In this document: positions 1 to 6,498 of the stretch, in pieces
Numbering within the stretch: position 1 is the first letter of the stretch
Layout of the letters: each line of letters begins with the position of its first letter
Assembly (NCBI RefSeq): GCF_000719345.1
Contig: NZ_JOFX01000070.1
Span: 1 to 10,741 of the forward strand
Direction: 5' to 3'
Length of the DNA: 10,741 nt
DNA from: Streptomyces sp. NRRL F-2664
GTDB lineage: Bacteria > Actinomycetota > Actinomycetes > Streptomycetales > Streptomycetaceae
The notes under the pieces: model-generated
What the model was told of the DNA's origin: nothing
The model's database searches: none
The model's input: only the letters and a program-made list of their open reading frames with translations
Translations under genes and position numbers: made by a program

Positions 1-109
1 CCTGGGCGGGGACCGTGGCGAGCATGGAACCGGCGACGCCCAGGGCGAGGGCGGAGCCGACGAGGGTCTTCCTGGAGGCGGCGATGCGGCGGATGACGGT
101 GTTGGACAC
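1..109 (-). CDS. Exported protein, N-terminal fragment (runs off the left edge)
   Basis: Only the first 36 codons are inside the window. They read as a Sec-type signal peptide: a short basic N-region (MSNTVIRRIAASRK), a hydrophobic core (VGSALALGVAGSML) and a small-residue stretch ending ATVPAQ where cleavage is expected soon after. The start is a GTG at 107-109, chosen because GGAAGG sits about 7 bases upstream and no in-frame upstream start has a better ribosome site. Signal peptides of this style are common on Streptomyces cell-wall hydrolases (transglycosylase or Rpf-like proteins), but the mature domain is outside the window, so the function is not known. It lies downstream of the ECF operon on the same strand, separated by 287 bases that could hold its own promoter. 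Confidence 0.7.
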   Translation of the reverse strand, partial: MSNTVIRRIAASRKTLVGSALALGVAGSMLATVPAQ

Positions 110-396
110 GGAGATACCTTCCGAAGGGGACAAGGGCGGTCGCGGGCATGCCGAGGACATGCGTGAGCCACTCACGCGAGGGAGAGGGGTTCGTCGGCGG
201 CGGGTGAAGTACCCCTGCCGCCTTGCGACACGTTCAGTTCTACCGACGTCCCGCCGCCCTGGCAAAGGCCCCGCCTACTAGCCCACCCCGCACACCCGGG
301 CCCATCGACCTCGGGCAAACCGGGCAAAAGGGGTGCTCTGTGGGCCGTGAGAGCTACTAAAGGCCCTCGTATGTGACCTGCGTCCTGTGGGCCGCC
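110..396 (-). promoter_or_regulatory. Intergenic leader with stacked hairpins upstream of the exported protein
   Basis: This gene-free gap holds several ordered elements. A perfect 7-bp hairpin with a 3-base loop lies at 161-177 (GCGTGAG / CTCACGC). It overlaps a competing 5-bp inverted repeat, GCATG at 146-150 with CATGC at 158-162. A GC-rich hairpin at 196-222 pairs GGCGGC-GGGT with ACCC-GCCGCC around a 5-base loop. A tandem direct repeat of CGGGCAAA occurs at 312-319 and 321-328. The region probably contains the promoter and 5' leader of the exported-protein gene and the 3' end of the ECF operon. I cannot assign a -10/-35 pair, and no U-tract terminator is apparent. The c-di-AMP (ydaO) riboswitch found before some Streptomyces wall hydrolases was looked for and its conserved core is not seen. 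Confidence 0.4.
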
Positions 397-1287
397 TCAC
401 CGCGCAAGGCCTCCGAACTCACTCCCTGTTGCCGTCCGTGTACCCGTTTCTGCTGGTTCGCGGACCTCTGCGCCACCGGAATCGAAGGAAACGGGTGCGT
501 CGAACGCCGCTTTCCGCGTCGCCCGCCGCAGCGCCCTCAGCACTGTGCCGCCGAGGGCGAGCGTCAGGACGACCGTGAGGGCCCCCCGGCCCAGGTCCCA
601 GCCCAGCGAGGTCGCCAGGTAGTACGCGACGAAGCGCACCAGGTTCGCGGCCAGCGGTTCCCCGGGGTGGAAGGAGATGCCCTGACCCATGCCCGGGATG
701 ATCACCCAGCCCTGCAGGTTCATGACGAAGCCGTACGCGAAGGCGCCCGCGAATCCGTACGCCGCCAGCATCCACAGCTCCGCCCGGCCGCGGATCCGCT
801 CCGGACCCGGCAGCAGCCCCGCCCCCAGCGAGAACCAGCCCATCGCCAGCATCTGGAACGGCATCCACGGCCCGACCCCGCCCGTGAGCAGGGCGGAGGC
901 GAACATCGTCACCGAGCCGAGGACGAACCCGAAGCCGGGGCCGAGCACCCGGCCGGCCAGCACCATCAGGAAGAACATCGGCTCCAGCCCGGCCGTGCCC
1001 GCACCCAGCGGCCTCAAGGCCGCCCCGACAGCCGCGAGCACGCCGAGCATCGCCACCGCCTTCGCGTCCATGCCCTGGTCGGCGATCGTCGCCACGACGA
1101 CGGCGACGAGCAGGGGCAGCAGGGCCGCGAACAGCCACGGCGCGTCCTGGGAATGGGCGAGCCCCGACTGCGCGTCGGCGAGCAACGGCCAGCCGAACGC
1201 CGCGACGCCGACGAGGGAGACGAGGACCAGGGCGGCGGCGGCCCGGGGACCGATCCGGAGCGGGCGGTTCGAGGGACGGCGGCTCAT
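397..1287 (-). CDS. ECF transporter S (substrate-binding membrane) subunit, probable cobalamin-type
   Basis: Integral membrane protein of 296 residues that should bind the vitamin within an ECF importer. Hydrophobic segments fall near residues 17-36, 52-70, 76-95, 104-135, 143-160, 172-192, 213-230 and 234-252. The stretch GPGFGFVLGSV (about 116-126), followed by GGVGPWMPFQMLAMGW (136-151), is typical of ECF S subunits. The last roughly 40 residues are polar and probably cytoplasmic. ATG is at 1285-1287, overlapping the ATPase stop as ATGA, which argues for translational coupling and fixes the start. Comparative genomics has predicted a cobalamin ECF system named CbrTUV. I infer a CbrT-like role because the operon is led by a B12 riboswitch; the sequence itself does not prove the ligand, which could also be a corrinoid precursor. 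Confidence 0.85.
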   Translation of the reverse strand: MSRRPSNRPLRIGPRAAAALVLVSLVGVAAFGWPLLADAQSGLAHSQDAPWLFAALLPLLVAVVVATIADQGMDAKAVAMLGVLAAVGAALRPLGAGTAGLEPMFFLMVLAGRVLGPGFGFVLGSVTMFASALLTGGVGPWMPFQMLAMGWFSLGAGLLPGPERIRGRAELWMLAAYGFAGAFAYGFVMNLQGWVIIPGMGQGISFHPGEPLAANLVRFVAYYLATSLGWDLGRGALTVVLTLALGGTVLRALRRATRKAAFDAPVSFDSGGAEVREPAETGTRTATGSEFGGLAR

Positions 1288-3194
1288 CGGTCCGCCACCG
1301 CATGGAGGGCCTCGGCGACCTGCCCCACCGTGAGCCAGTGGCCCGGCGCGAGCACCTTCGCGACCTGCGGCGCGAAGGCCGGCGACGACACCACCACCTC
1401 CGCCGTCGGACCGTCCGCGACGACCTCCCCGCCCGCGAGGACCACCACACGGTCGGCCAGCTCGGCGGCCAGCTCCACGTCATGGGTGGCCAGCACCACG
1501 GCGTGCCCGTCGGCGGCCAGGCCGCGCAGCACCTCCACCAGGCGCGCCTTGGCCGCGTAGTCCAGCCCGCGAGTGGGCTCGTCGAGCAGCAGCAGAGCGG
1601 GGCGGCCCGTGAGCACCAGGGCCAGGGCCAGGGCCAGGCGCTGCCCCTCGGACAGGTCGCGGGGGTGGATGTCCTCGGGCACCCCCGGCAGCAGACCGGC
1701 GACCAGGTCGCGGCAGGTGCCGGGGGGTGCGCCGGCGTCGGAGTCGGCGGCGGCGCACTCGGCCGCCACCGTGTCGGCGTAGAGCAGGTCGCGGGGCTCC
1801 TGCGGGACCAGACCGACGCGGCGCACCATGTCGGGGGGCGGCGTGCGGTGCGGGGTCCGGCCGCCGACCGTCACCTCGCCGGTGGTGGGGGCGAGCGTAC
1901 CGACGAGCGCGGACAGCAAGGTGGACTTGCCGGCGCCGTTGCGGCCCATCAGGGCGATGGTCTCGCCGGGGGCGACGGTGAGGTCGACGGCGCGCAGTAC
2001 GTCGGTGCGGGCGCGGCGTATGCCGAGGTTGTGGGTGCGGGCCGGGTCGCCTGCGGGGTCGCCTGCGGCGGGCTCGGCGGAGGTCGGCTTGCTGCGGCGC
2101 AGCAGGCGGGTGATCCAGCCGGGTGCGGCGCCGTTGCCGGGGGCGCTGCCCCCGGACCCCCGCGCCTCAAACGCCGGCGGGGCTGAAAGATCGGGGCGCT
2201 CCTTCGTGCCCCGTGCCTCACACGCCGGCGGGGCGGAAAGTTCGGGGCGCGGACCCGTGCCCCGCGCCTCAAACGCCGGCGGGGCTGAAAGATCGGGGCG
2301 CTGCCCCGTGCCCCGTGCCTCACCCGGGCCCCGTGTCTCACGTGGCGGCGCCGCCGGGAGGTCGGGGGAGGGAAGGGCCGTGGACAGGCGGGCTCGTAGG
2401 GGTGGGGCCAGGCGGCGGGCGTCGCGGACCGAGAGGGGGAGGGGGGACCAGCCCGCCAGGCGGCCCAGGGCGACCACCGGGGGGTGGACGGGGGAGACGG
2501 CCATCGCCTCCGCCGGGGAGGTCAGCAGCGGGGCCGCGCCGCGGGCGGGCAGCAGCAGGACGCGGTCCGCGTACTGCACCACCCGCTCCAGCCGGTGCTC
2601 CGCCATCAGCACGGTGGTGCCCAGGTCGTGGACCAGGCGTTGCAGGACCGCCAGGACCTCCTCGGCCGCGGCCGGGTCGAGCGCGGACGTCGGCTCGTCC
2701 AGCACCAGCACCTTCGGGTGCGTGGTCAGCACGGAACCGATCGCCACCCGCTGCTGCTGCCCCCCGGACAGCGTCGCGATCGGACGGTCGCGCAGCTCGT
2801 TCAGGCCCAGCAGGTCGAGGGTCTCCTCCACCCGGCGGCGCATCACCGCGGGCGGCAGGCCCAGGGACTCCATGCCGTAGGCCAGTTCGTCCTCCACCAC
2901 GTCCGTCACGAAGTGCGCGAGCGGATCCTGGCCGACCGTGCCCACCACGTCGGCGAGCTCGCGCGGCCGGTGCGTCCTCGTGTCACGGCCCGCGACCGTG
3001 ACCCGGCCGCTCAGGGTGCCGCCCGTGAAGTGCGGGACCAGCCCGCTGACCGTTCCCAGCAGGGTGGACTTGCCCACCCCCGACGGGCCGATGAGCAGCG
3101 TCAGCTCACCCTCCGGGACCACCAGGTCGACGTCCCGGAGCGAGGGGGCGCCGGCGCCGTCGTAGGTGACCGACACCTTGTCGAAACGGATCAC
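1284..3194 (-). CDS. ECF transporter ATPase, two ABC domains fused in one chain
   Basis: A 636-residue cytoplasmic ATPase that powers the ECF importer. Domain 1 has Walker A GPSGVGKST (36-44), a Q-loop near 88, signature LSGGQ (about 143-147), Walker B VLVLDEPTSALD (about 165-176) and an H-loop in AEHR. Domain 2 has Walker A GRNGAGKST (about 416-424), a divergent signature LSEGQ (about 514-518), Walker B LLLLDEPTRGLD (about 533-544) and THD. Fused A1-A2 chains are normal for group I ECF systems. The start is GTG at 3192-3194 because AGGAGG lies 7 bases upstream and the codon overlaps the T-subunit stop as GTGA; the open frame continues far upstream without meaning. The linker at about residues 285-350 is odd: it contains a 17-residue repeat (RPDLSAPPAFEARG type) encoded by a tandem DNA repeat. 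Confidence 0.92.
   Translation of the reverse strand: MIRFDKVSVTYDGAGAPSLRDVDLVVPEGELTLLIGPSGVGKSTLLGTVSGLVPHFTGGTLSGRVTVAGRDTRTHRPRELADVVGTVGQDPLAHFVTDVVEDELAYGMESLGLPPAVMRRRVEETLDLLGLNELRDRPIATLSGGQQQRVAIGSVLTTHPKVLVLDEPTSALDPAAAEEVLAVLQRLVHDLGTTVLMAEHRLERVVQYADRVLLLPARGAAPLLTSPAEAMAVSPVHPPVVALGRLAGWSPLPLSVRDARRLAPPLRARLSTALPSPDLPAAPPRETRGPGEARGTGQRPDLSAPPAFEARGTGPRPELSAPPACEARGTKERPDLSAPPAFEARGSGGSAPGNGAAPGWITRLLRRSKPTSAEPAAGDPAGDPARTHNLGIRRARTDVLRAVDLTVAPGETIALMGRNGAGKSTLLSALVGTLAPTTGEVTVGGRTPHRTPPPDMVRRVGLVPQEPRDLLYADTVAAECAAADSDAGAPPGTCRDLVAGLLPGVPEDIHPRDLSEGQRLALALALVLTGRPALLLLDEPTRGLDYAAKARLVEVLRGLAADGHAVVLATHDVELAAELADRVVVLAGGEVVADGPTAEVVVSSPAFAPQVAKVLAPGHWLTVGQVAEALHAVADR
2137..2340. 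repeat. 51-bp tandem repeat and hairpin inside the ATPase linker, Streptomyces dispersed-repeat type
   Basis: Three copies of a 51-base unit begin at about 2161, 2212 and 2263. A degenerate fourth begins at 2314. The unit is recognised by CGCGCCTCAAACGCCGGCGG and its variants. Just left is a perfect 8-bp hairpin with a 3-base loop at 2137-2155 (CCGGGGGC-gct-GCCCCCGG). I recognise the hairpin plus CCTCAAACGCCGGCGGGGCTG arrangement from memory as a dispersed, usually intergenic Streptomyces repeat. Because 51 is 17 codons, expansion keeps the ATPase frame and produces a 17-residue peptide repeat between the two ATPase domains. The repeat structure is seen directly; its origin from a genomic repeat family is recollection plus inference. 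Confidence 0.85.
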
Positions 3195-4432
3195 TGCGAC
3201 GCCTCCTTCGGCGGTACGGGGGCCACGAAGGCCGGCAGCAGCCCGACCAGGACCGCGGCCGCCGGCCACAACGGCAGTACGGGCGCCACCAGCGGGACCA
3301 CGCCCGGGTGCAGCCCGGCCGGATCGACGCCGCCGGCGTGGATCAGCAGGGCGGCGACGGCCGCGCCCGAACCGGCCACCAGCCACGCGCGCACCCCCCA
3401 CCGGTCGGGCCGGTAGCGGGTGCGCACCGACCGGCGCCCGCCCAGCCGCAGACCGGCCAGGGCCAGGGCCGCACCGATGCCGAGTACGGGCAGCCCGTAC
3501 GCGGCGCCCTGCGCGGCCAGCAGCCCGTACGTCCCCGCGCACACGCCCAGCAGGCCGCCCAGGGTCAGGACGGTGGTGGTGTGCCGGACGGCCGGCGGAA
3601 CCTGGGCCGTACGGCCGTAGCCGCGGGCGTCCATCGACGCGGCGACGGCGACGGAACGCTCCAGAGCGCCCTCCAGGACCGGCAGGCCGATCTGCAGGAC
3701 GGCCCGGACCCCGCCGGTGGGGCGGCCGCGCAGGCGGCGGGCGGTGCGCAGGCGTACGACGTCGGCGACCATGTTCGGCGCGAAGGTCATGGCGACGACG
3801 ACGGCGACCCCGGCCTCGTACAGGGCGGCCGGCAGGGACTTCAGCAGCCGGGCCGGATTGGCGAGGGCGTTCGCGGCGCCGACGCAGACGAGGAGCGCGG
3901 CCAGCTTCGCACCGTCGTAGAAGGCGAAGACGAGCTGTTCGGCGGTGACCCGCCCGCCGAACCGGATGCCCTGCGCCCACGCCGGCAGCGGGATCTCGGG
4001 GAGGACGAAGAGGACGTGCGTGCCCGGGACGGGCGAGCCCAGCAGCATCGAGAAGAGCAGGCGCAGGCCCACCACGACGAGGCCGAGCTTGAGGAAGGCG
4101 CCGTAGGAACGGGCCCACGGCGCGTCCGTGCGGCGGGCCGCGACGACGAAGCCGGCGACGCCGACGATCAGCCCGAGCAGCAGCGGGTTGGTGGTGCGGG
4201 AGGCGGCGGTGGCGAGCCCGAGGGCCCACAGCCACCAGGCACCCGCGTGCAGGGCGGTGGCCCGGCCGTGCAGCGGCGCCCGCCAGCGTTCGTACGTCGA
4301 CCGGCGCGAGCGGTCCGCCGCCCCGGGCCCGCTCCGGCGGGCCGGGGGCACGGGGGCGGGTGCGGCTGCGGTGGTCGCTCCCGTGGACGCCGCGGGGCCG
4401 GCTGCGCGGACGCGGGACGTGCGGTGGGTCAT
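3191..4432 (-). CDS. ECF transporter T subunit (CbiQ/EcfT family)
   Basis: Membrane scaffold of 413 residues that couples the ATPases to the S subunit. Hydrophobic segments are near 62-78, 83-99, 111-131, 174-192, 205-220, 286-306, 313-328, 349-366 and 378-404. The long cytoplasmic helices carry the two Ala-Arg motifs that family members use to contact the ATPases: ARRLRG (231-236) and DARGYG (268-273). The first 45 residues are an Ala/Pro/Arg-rich tail beyond the usual family core. The C-terminal extra helices make it longer than minimal EcfT proteins of about 260 residues. ATG at 4430-4432 overlaps the preceding stop as ATGA, and the gene's own stop overlaps the ATPase GTG, so translation is probably coupled on both sides. 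Confidence 0.9.
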   Translation of the reverse strand: MTHRTSRVRAAGPAASTGATTAAAPAPVPPARRSGPGAADRSRRSTYERWRAPLHGRATALHAGAWWLWALGLATAASRTTNPLLLGLIVGVAGFVVAARRTDAPWARSYGAFLKLGLVVVGLRLLFSMLLGSPVPGTHVLFVLPEIPLPAWAQGIRFGGRVTAEQLVFAFYDGAKLAALLVCVGAANALANPARLLKSLPAALYEAGVAVVVAMTFAPNMVADVVRLRTARRLRGRPTGGVRAVLQIGLPVLEGALERSVAVAASMDARGYGRTAQVPPAVRHTTTVLTLGGLLGVCAGTYGLLAAQGAAYGLPVLGIGAALALAGLRLGGRRSVRTRYRPDRWGVRAWLVAGSGAAVAALLIHAGGVDPAGLHPGVVPLVAPVLPLWPAAAVLVGLLPAFVAPVPPKEASQ

Positions 4433-5103
4433 CGGCCCCGGCGGCGGGACTGCCAGACGCCCGCGGCCGCCAGCGCGGCGACCAGGGTGAGGCCCACCAG
4501 CAGACCGGTGGACGGGCCGCCGCCCCCGACACCCGGGGCGGACCCGGGCGGCGGCGACGACGCGGCCGGGTCCTGGGCGGCGCCGGTCTGCGCGATCTGC
4601 TCGCCGCAGCCGTGCTGCGGATAGCCGGAGATCGCGCACAGCAGCGCCGCGCCGTTGTAGCGCAGCGGCTTCGCGACCGCCGCCAGCGCCTCGGCCGTCG
4701 TCGCGTCCGGCCCCACCTGTGCGCACGCCGTGCGGACGGCCTCCTGCGGCACCACCTCGCCCGTCGGCGCGTCCGCCTGCACACCGAAGTCGATGACGAG
4801 CGCCACCCGCTTGCGGCCCTCCGCCGGCGCGGTGGTCCCGCACACGGCCTCGAAGTCGGCGGCGGCCCGCGGTTTCGCCGCCTCGGTCGCCGCGTCCTTG
4901 CTCACCGCGAAGCGGAACCCCTGGACCGAGCCGTCCGCGGGGCGGGCCAGCGACGGCCCTTTAGTGGCGTACGCCCACTGGCCGCCGGCGGCGCCGTCCC
5001 AGAACGACCAGTAGCGGTAGCCGGCCGCCAGCGCCGGGGAGGCGGCGAGCAGGGCGAGGACCGCGGCGAGGACGAGGGCCCCGGCGGGCAGGCGGCGGCG
5101 CAT
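4429..5103 (-). CDS. Secreted, membrane-anchored companion protein of the B12 ECF operon (SCO2322-like)
   Basis: A 224-residue surface protein. A signal peptide covers about 1-27 (hydrophobic core LVLAAVLALLAASPALA). The extracellular part spans about 28-170 and has four cysteines (88, 127, 156, 166), which could form two disulfides. A Pro/Gly-rich spacer (about 178-199) leads to a transmembrane helix (about 200-217) and a basic tail (QSRRRRGR), so the protein stays tethered. The N-terminal mature segment has spaced aromatics, YRYWSFWDG (29-37) and QWAYATKG (42-49), then PADGSVQGFRF (55-65). This recalls the ligand-facing part of DUF4430/transcobalamin beta domains, but weakly. I recall an actinobacterial family named after SCO2322 with this appearance; the name is from memory. 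The start overlaps the upstream stop by one base (TGATG). The role in ligand capture is inferred from its operon. Confidence 0.82.
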   Translation of the reverse strand: MRRRLPAGALVLAAVLALLAASPALAAGYRYWSFWDGAAGGQWAYATKGPSLARPADGSVQGFRFAVSKDAATEAAKPRAAADFEAVCGTTAPAEGRKRVALVIDFGVQADAPTGEVVPQEAVRTACAQVGPDATTAEALAAVAKPLRYNGAALLCAISGYPQHGCGEQIAQTGAAQDPAASSPPPGSAPGVGGGGPSTGLLVGLTLVAALAAAGVWQSRRRGR

Positions 5104-6377
5104 CAGAGCTGGTTCTTCTTGCGGCGGCCGCTCAGCAGGATGCCGATGCCCATGCCGGCGGCGGCGCCCGCGCCGATGATCCACCAGAGGCTCTGACCGC
5201 CGGACGGCTCGTCCTTCTCGCTGTCGACCTCGGTGGCGCCGGTGTCCTGGCCCTGCGGGGCCGGGCCGGTCGCGTTCAGCGCGGCCACGAGGTCGGTGCC
5301 GCCGAAGGACTTCGGGTCGGTGCCGGTGGCGTGCGCGGCGAGGACGAGGGTGCCCAGCGCCGCAGGGGAGCCCTTGGCCCACTCGGCGGAGTTCCCCTTC
5401 AGCCACTCCAGCGCGCCCGCCGCCGACTGCTTGTGCCCGGCCGCGGCCAGGGCGAGGACCGCGTCGACGGTGTTGCCGGTGTCCGCGGTCGGCTGGTCGG
5501 CCCCCGGCGTCACGGCCGTCAGGTGCCCGTCCTTCTTGAGGGCCTCGGCCAGGTAGCCCGCCGCGCCCCGGGCGGCGGCCGCGGCGCCGGCCGCCGGGTC
5601 GGCGGGCTTCGCCGCCGGGCAGGCCAGCGGGGCGGCGGGGGTGTCGCTGCCGGACGGGACGACGGCCGCGCCCGTGCCGAGGCCGGCCAGCGCCGCCGCG
5701 GCCGTGGCGTCGGCGTTCGCGAGGAGCTTGCCCTCGACCGGCTGGAAGGCGAAGGCGCCCCGGTCGGCGGCCGGCTCGGTGTCGCAGCCCAGTTGGAAGG
5801 AGAGCAGCGCCTCGTAGGGGGACCTGCCCGCCTTCGACTTCGTCTCGGCCGGCTTCTCACCGGCCGCGGTCAGCGCGCTGATCACGATGGCGGTCGAGTT
5901 GGCGTCGCTGCCCGTGTCCATGGCGCCGCCGGGGTTGGAGCTCCAGCCGCCGTCCTCGTTCTGCACGGACTTCAGCCAGCCGACGGCCTTCTTGACGCTG
6001 TCGTCGCGGCCGCCGAGCGCGGCCAGTGCCTGCACGGCCGCCGCCGTCGCGTTGGAGTCGATGTAGGCCGTCGCGTCGCAGTCCTTGGCGGTGTCCGCGC
6101 GGAAGGCGGGGAAGGAACCGTTCGCGCACTGCTGGCCGGCAAGCCAGTCCACGGCCTGCGCGGCCGGCTTCACGCCGACGGTGTCCTGCGCGAGCAGGGC
6201 GAAGGACTGCCGCCACACGCCGTCGTAGGTGGGGTCGTTCTTGCCGTGGAGCCCGGAGGGGACGACCGGCGGTGCGGAGGGGGAGGGCGGCGGGGTGTCG
6301 GCGAGGGCTGCGGGGGCGGCGCCCGCGCAGAGCACGGCGGAGGCGGCGAGCGCGGCGGCGCTGCGGCGGACGGTCAT
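5103..6377 (-). CDS. Secreted, membrane-anchored prenyltransferase/transcobalamin-like alpha-alpha barrel protein
   Basis: A 424-residue exported protein. A signal peptide covers about 1-26 (cleavage after APAALA), followed by a Pro/Ser-rich neck. The body (about 50-370) is made of repeated helical hairpins. These carry the Asn/Asp-Gly-(Ser/Gly) turn of prenyltransferase/squalene-cyclase repeats (QQCANGSFPAF 82-92; QNEDGGWSSNPGG 139-151) and Asp-led helices: DSNATAAAVQALAALG (107-122), DANSTAIVISALTAAG (158-173), DATAAAALAGLG (223-234) and DTGNTVDAVLALAAAG (299-314). The same alpha6-alpha6 fold forms the alpha domain of intrinsic factor and transcobalamin. An acidic spacer, a transmembrane helix (about 397-416) and the tail GRRKKNQL anchor it; no LPXTG or lipobox is present. 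Start chosen as ATG 6375-6377 because it gives a clean signal peptide after an AGGAGAGG site. It is the first gene after the B12 riboswitch, so cobalamin binding is a strong but untested inference. Confidence 0.88.
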   Translation of the reverse strand: MTVRRSAAALAASAVLCAGAAPAALADTPPPSPSAPPVVPSGLHGKNDPTYDGVWRQSFALLAQDTVGVKPAAQAVDWLAGQQCANGSFPAFRADTAKDCDATAYIDSNATAAAVQALAALGGRDDSVKKAVGWLKSVQNEDGGWSSNPGGAMDTGSDANSTAIVISALTAAGEKPAETKSKAGRSPYEALLSFQLGCDTEPAADRGAFAFQPVEGKLLANADATAAAALAGLGTGAAVVPSGSDTPAAPLACPAAKPADPAAGAAAAARGAAGYLAEALKKDGHLTAVTPGADQPTADTGNTVDAVLALAAAGHKQSAAGALEWLKGNSAEWAKGSPAALGTLVLAAHATGTDPKSFGGTDLVAALNATGPAPQGQDTGATEVDSEKDEPSGGQSLWWIIGAGAAAGMGIGILLSGRRKKNQL

Positions 6378-6384
6378 GGGGGAG

Positions 6385-6483
6385 GGTGCCTCTCCTGCTG
6401 GGGAAACCGGGGCAGGCACGCACAGGCACCGGGCTCCGGCTCCGTGTTTCCTCGACGGTGCCGGCCGCCGGGAGGACCGGCGG
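6385..6483 (-). promoter_or_regulatory. Riboswitch expression platform with competing helices over the ribosome-binding site
   Basis: In transcript order, a perfect 7-bp hairpin with a 5-base loop (plus strand 6465-6483, arms CCGCCGG / CCGGCGG) is followed by GGCACCG (6456-6462), CGGTGCCT (6424-6431) and AGGCACC (6385-6391). CGGTGCC can pair with GGCACCG upstream, or GGTGCCT can pair with AGGCACC. The latter overlaps the ribosome site AGGAGAGG (6389-6396) of the first gene. GGCACCG also overlaps the segment that can extend the first hairpin through GTGCCG. No U-run follows any hairpin, so control of translation initiation is more likely than a Rho-independent terminator. The pairings are seen in the sequence; the switching mechanism is inferred. 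Confidence 0.55.
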
Positions 6484-6498
6484 CACGAGCCGCGCACT

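Noticed and set aside
110..260. c-di-AMP (ydaO) riboswitch before the exported protein
   Set aside because: Such leaders precede some Streptomyces wall hydrolases, but the expected conserved segments (GGGGTGAAT and GACAGCT-type motifs) are not found; only unrelated hairpins are present.
373..1560. Long plus-strand open frames opposite the ECF genes
   Set aside because: They are Arg/Pro/Gly/Gln-rich antisense shadows produced by high GC3, with no domain content or ribosome site.
2161..2340. CRISPR-like array
   Set aside because: The 51-base units are contiguous with no unique spacers, and they are in frame inside an ATPase gene.
3195..4784. Upstream extension of the ATPase reading frame to over 1,100 codons
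   Set aside because: The extra part is Arg/Pro-rich frame shadow across the T-subunit and companion genes. A GTG with AGGAGG at 3192-3194 gives a complete ATPase.
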